DNA of 64,000 bases from Paenibacillus polymyxa (GTDB lineage Bacteria; Bacillota; Bacilli; Paenibacillales; Paenibacillaceae): positions 310,001-374,000 of the forward strand of contig NZ_JAGGNR010000012.1 of the NCBI RefSeq assembly GCF_018614975.1. The letters run 5' to 3'. Made by a program: the position numbers and the translations under genes. Below, one piece after another: positions 63,055-64,000 of this stretch. The notes beneath the pieces are model-generated. The model saw only the letters and a list, made by a program, of their open reading frames with translations, was not told the DNA's origin and ran no database searches. Each line of letters begins with the position of its first letter. The first letter of the stretch is position 1.

Positions 63055-64000
63055 GTGGCTGAAAAGCGTGATTATTATGAGGTGCTTGGCGTTAGTAAAA
63101 CGGCTAACGACGATGAGATTAAAAAGGCTTACCGTAAGCTTGCCCGTCAGTATCACCCTGACGTAAACAAGGCTGCTGATGCGGAAGCTAAATTTAAAGA
63201 AGTTAAAGAAGCTTACGACGTAGTGAGTGACGCTCAGAAGCGTGCACAATATGATCAATATGGTCATGTCGATCCGAATCAAGGTGGATTCGGTGGTGGC
63301 GGTGATTTTGGCGGCGGCGGCTTTGGCGACATCTTCGACATGTTCTTTGGCGGCGGTGGCGGTGGACGACGTGATCCAAATGCTCCGCAACGGGGGAATG
63401 ATCTGCAGTACACGATGACAATTGAGTTCAAGGAAGCCGTATTTGGCAAAGAAACCGATATTACGATTCCGCGTACCGAAGGCTGTGATACCTGTCATGG
63501 CTCAGGTGCCAAACCTGGAACGAAACCGGAAACCTGCTCGGTCTGCCAAGGTAGCGGTCAGCAGGAAGTCGTGCAAAATACACCGTTTGGTCGTATGGTT
63601 AATCGTCGTGCATGTTCGAACTGTAGCGGTTCGGGCCAAATTATCAAAGAAAAATGCACAACGTGCAGTGGTAGCGGTAAAGTCCGCAAGCAACGCAAAA
63701 TCCATGTTCGCATTCCAGCGGGTGTAGATGATGGCGCGCAACTGCGTATGACAGGTGAGGGCGAGGGAGGCCTGCGTGGCGGACCAGCGGGAGATCTGTA
63801 TATTGTCATTCGCGTGAAATCACATGATTTCTTCGAGCGTGAAGGGGACGATATTTATTGTGAAATACCACTTACCTTTGCTCAGGCAGCTCTGGGAGAT
63901 GAAGTTGAGATCCCGACGTTGAGTGAAAAAGTGAAGTTAAAAGTACCAGCCGGTACACAAACGGGGACGTATTTCCGTCTCAAAGGCAAAGGTGTACCAC
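63055..64000 (+). CDS. dnaJ: molecular chaperone DnaJ (partial, runs off the right edge)
   Basis: GTG start at 63055 with GGGGGTGG upstream; 315 codons visible, no stop. J domain with HPD ([15 protein letters not shown]), a Gly/Phe-rich segment ([16 protein letters not shown]), four CxxCxGxG zinc repeats ([32 protein letters not shown]), and the start of the C-terminal substrate domain. Last seen gene of the hrcA operon. Confidence 0.96.
   Translation, partial: MAEKRDYYEVLGVSKTANDDEIKKAYRKLARQYHPDVNKAADAEAKFKEVKEAYDVVSDAQKRAQYDQYGHVDPNQGGFGGGGDFGGGGFGDIFDMFFGGGGGGRRDPNAPQRGNDLQYTMTIEFKEAVFGKETDITIPRTEGCDTCHGSGAKPGTKPETCSVCQGSGQQEVVQNTPFGRMVNRRACSNCSGSGQIIKEKCTTCSGSGKVRKQRKIHVRIPAGVDDGAQLRMTGEGEGGLRGGPAGDLYIVIRVKSHDFFEREGDDIYCEIPLTFAQAALGDEVEIPTLSEKVKLKVPAGTQTGTYFRLKGKGVP

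Overview
The window looks like the chromosome of an endospore-forming, naturally competent Bacillales bacterium, most likely Paenibacillus. Reasons: spore genes (spoVAC-AD-AE, gpr, spoIIP), the comER/comEA-comEB-comEC block, a T-box in front of leuS, a CIRCE-controlled hrcA-grpE-dnaK-dnaJ operon, GTG/TTG starts behind strong Shine-Dalgarno sites, and a YesMN-type sugar regulator next to an ABC importer. The genus is an inference from gene order and style; no rRNA is present.

Layout. 1-6.2 kb: the end of what is probably a peptide/polyketide biosynthesis or export cluster (type II thioesterase, FtsX-type ABC permease and ATPase, TetR regulator with a visible operator, MFS exporter). 6.2-12.2 kb: a carbohydrate ABC importer (two permeases and a lipoprotein binding protein, minus strand) divergent from a YesM/YesN-like sensor kinase and AraC-type response regulator. 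12.2-18.3 kb: an HD-domain protein, a nirB-nirD-nirC nitrite assimilation operon read leftwards, and a divergent membrane hydrolase gene; the region between them carries two near-perfect Fnr boxes. 18.3-22.3 kb: a 179-bp element with inverted ends, an M42 aminopeptidase, a 27-residue membrane peptide and the spoVA operon. 22.4-26.9 kb: a MoxR/DUF58/transglutaminase operon.

27-41.6 kb and 50.6-64 kb are the conserved Bacillales housekeeping block: yqeG-yqeH-aroE-yhbY-nadD-yqeK-rsfS-cvfB-like-yqeM, leuS (T-box), comER, comEABC, then holA, rpsT, gpr, spoIIP, yqxA, lepA, hemW, a GNAT gene, and hrcA-grpE-dnaK-dnaJ (dnaJ runs off the end).

The block is interrupted between comEC and holA by about 9 kb of accessory DNA (41.6-50.6 kb), the most interesting part of the window. 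It contains an ECF sigma/anti-sigma pair of the SigV/RsiV kind, a secreted protein resembling the RsiV sensor domain, a broken oatA-type peptidoglycan O-acetyltransferase, and a PdaC/PdaV-like peptidoglycan deacetylase whose N-terminus resembles the same sensor domain. Three sites sharing an AAAACTTT...CGTC pattern lie in front of sigV, the secreted protein and the oatA/deacetylase unit, so the locus reads as a self-contained lysozyme/envelope stress regulon. A second ECF sigma/anti-sigma pair with its own candidate autoregulatory promoter follows.
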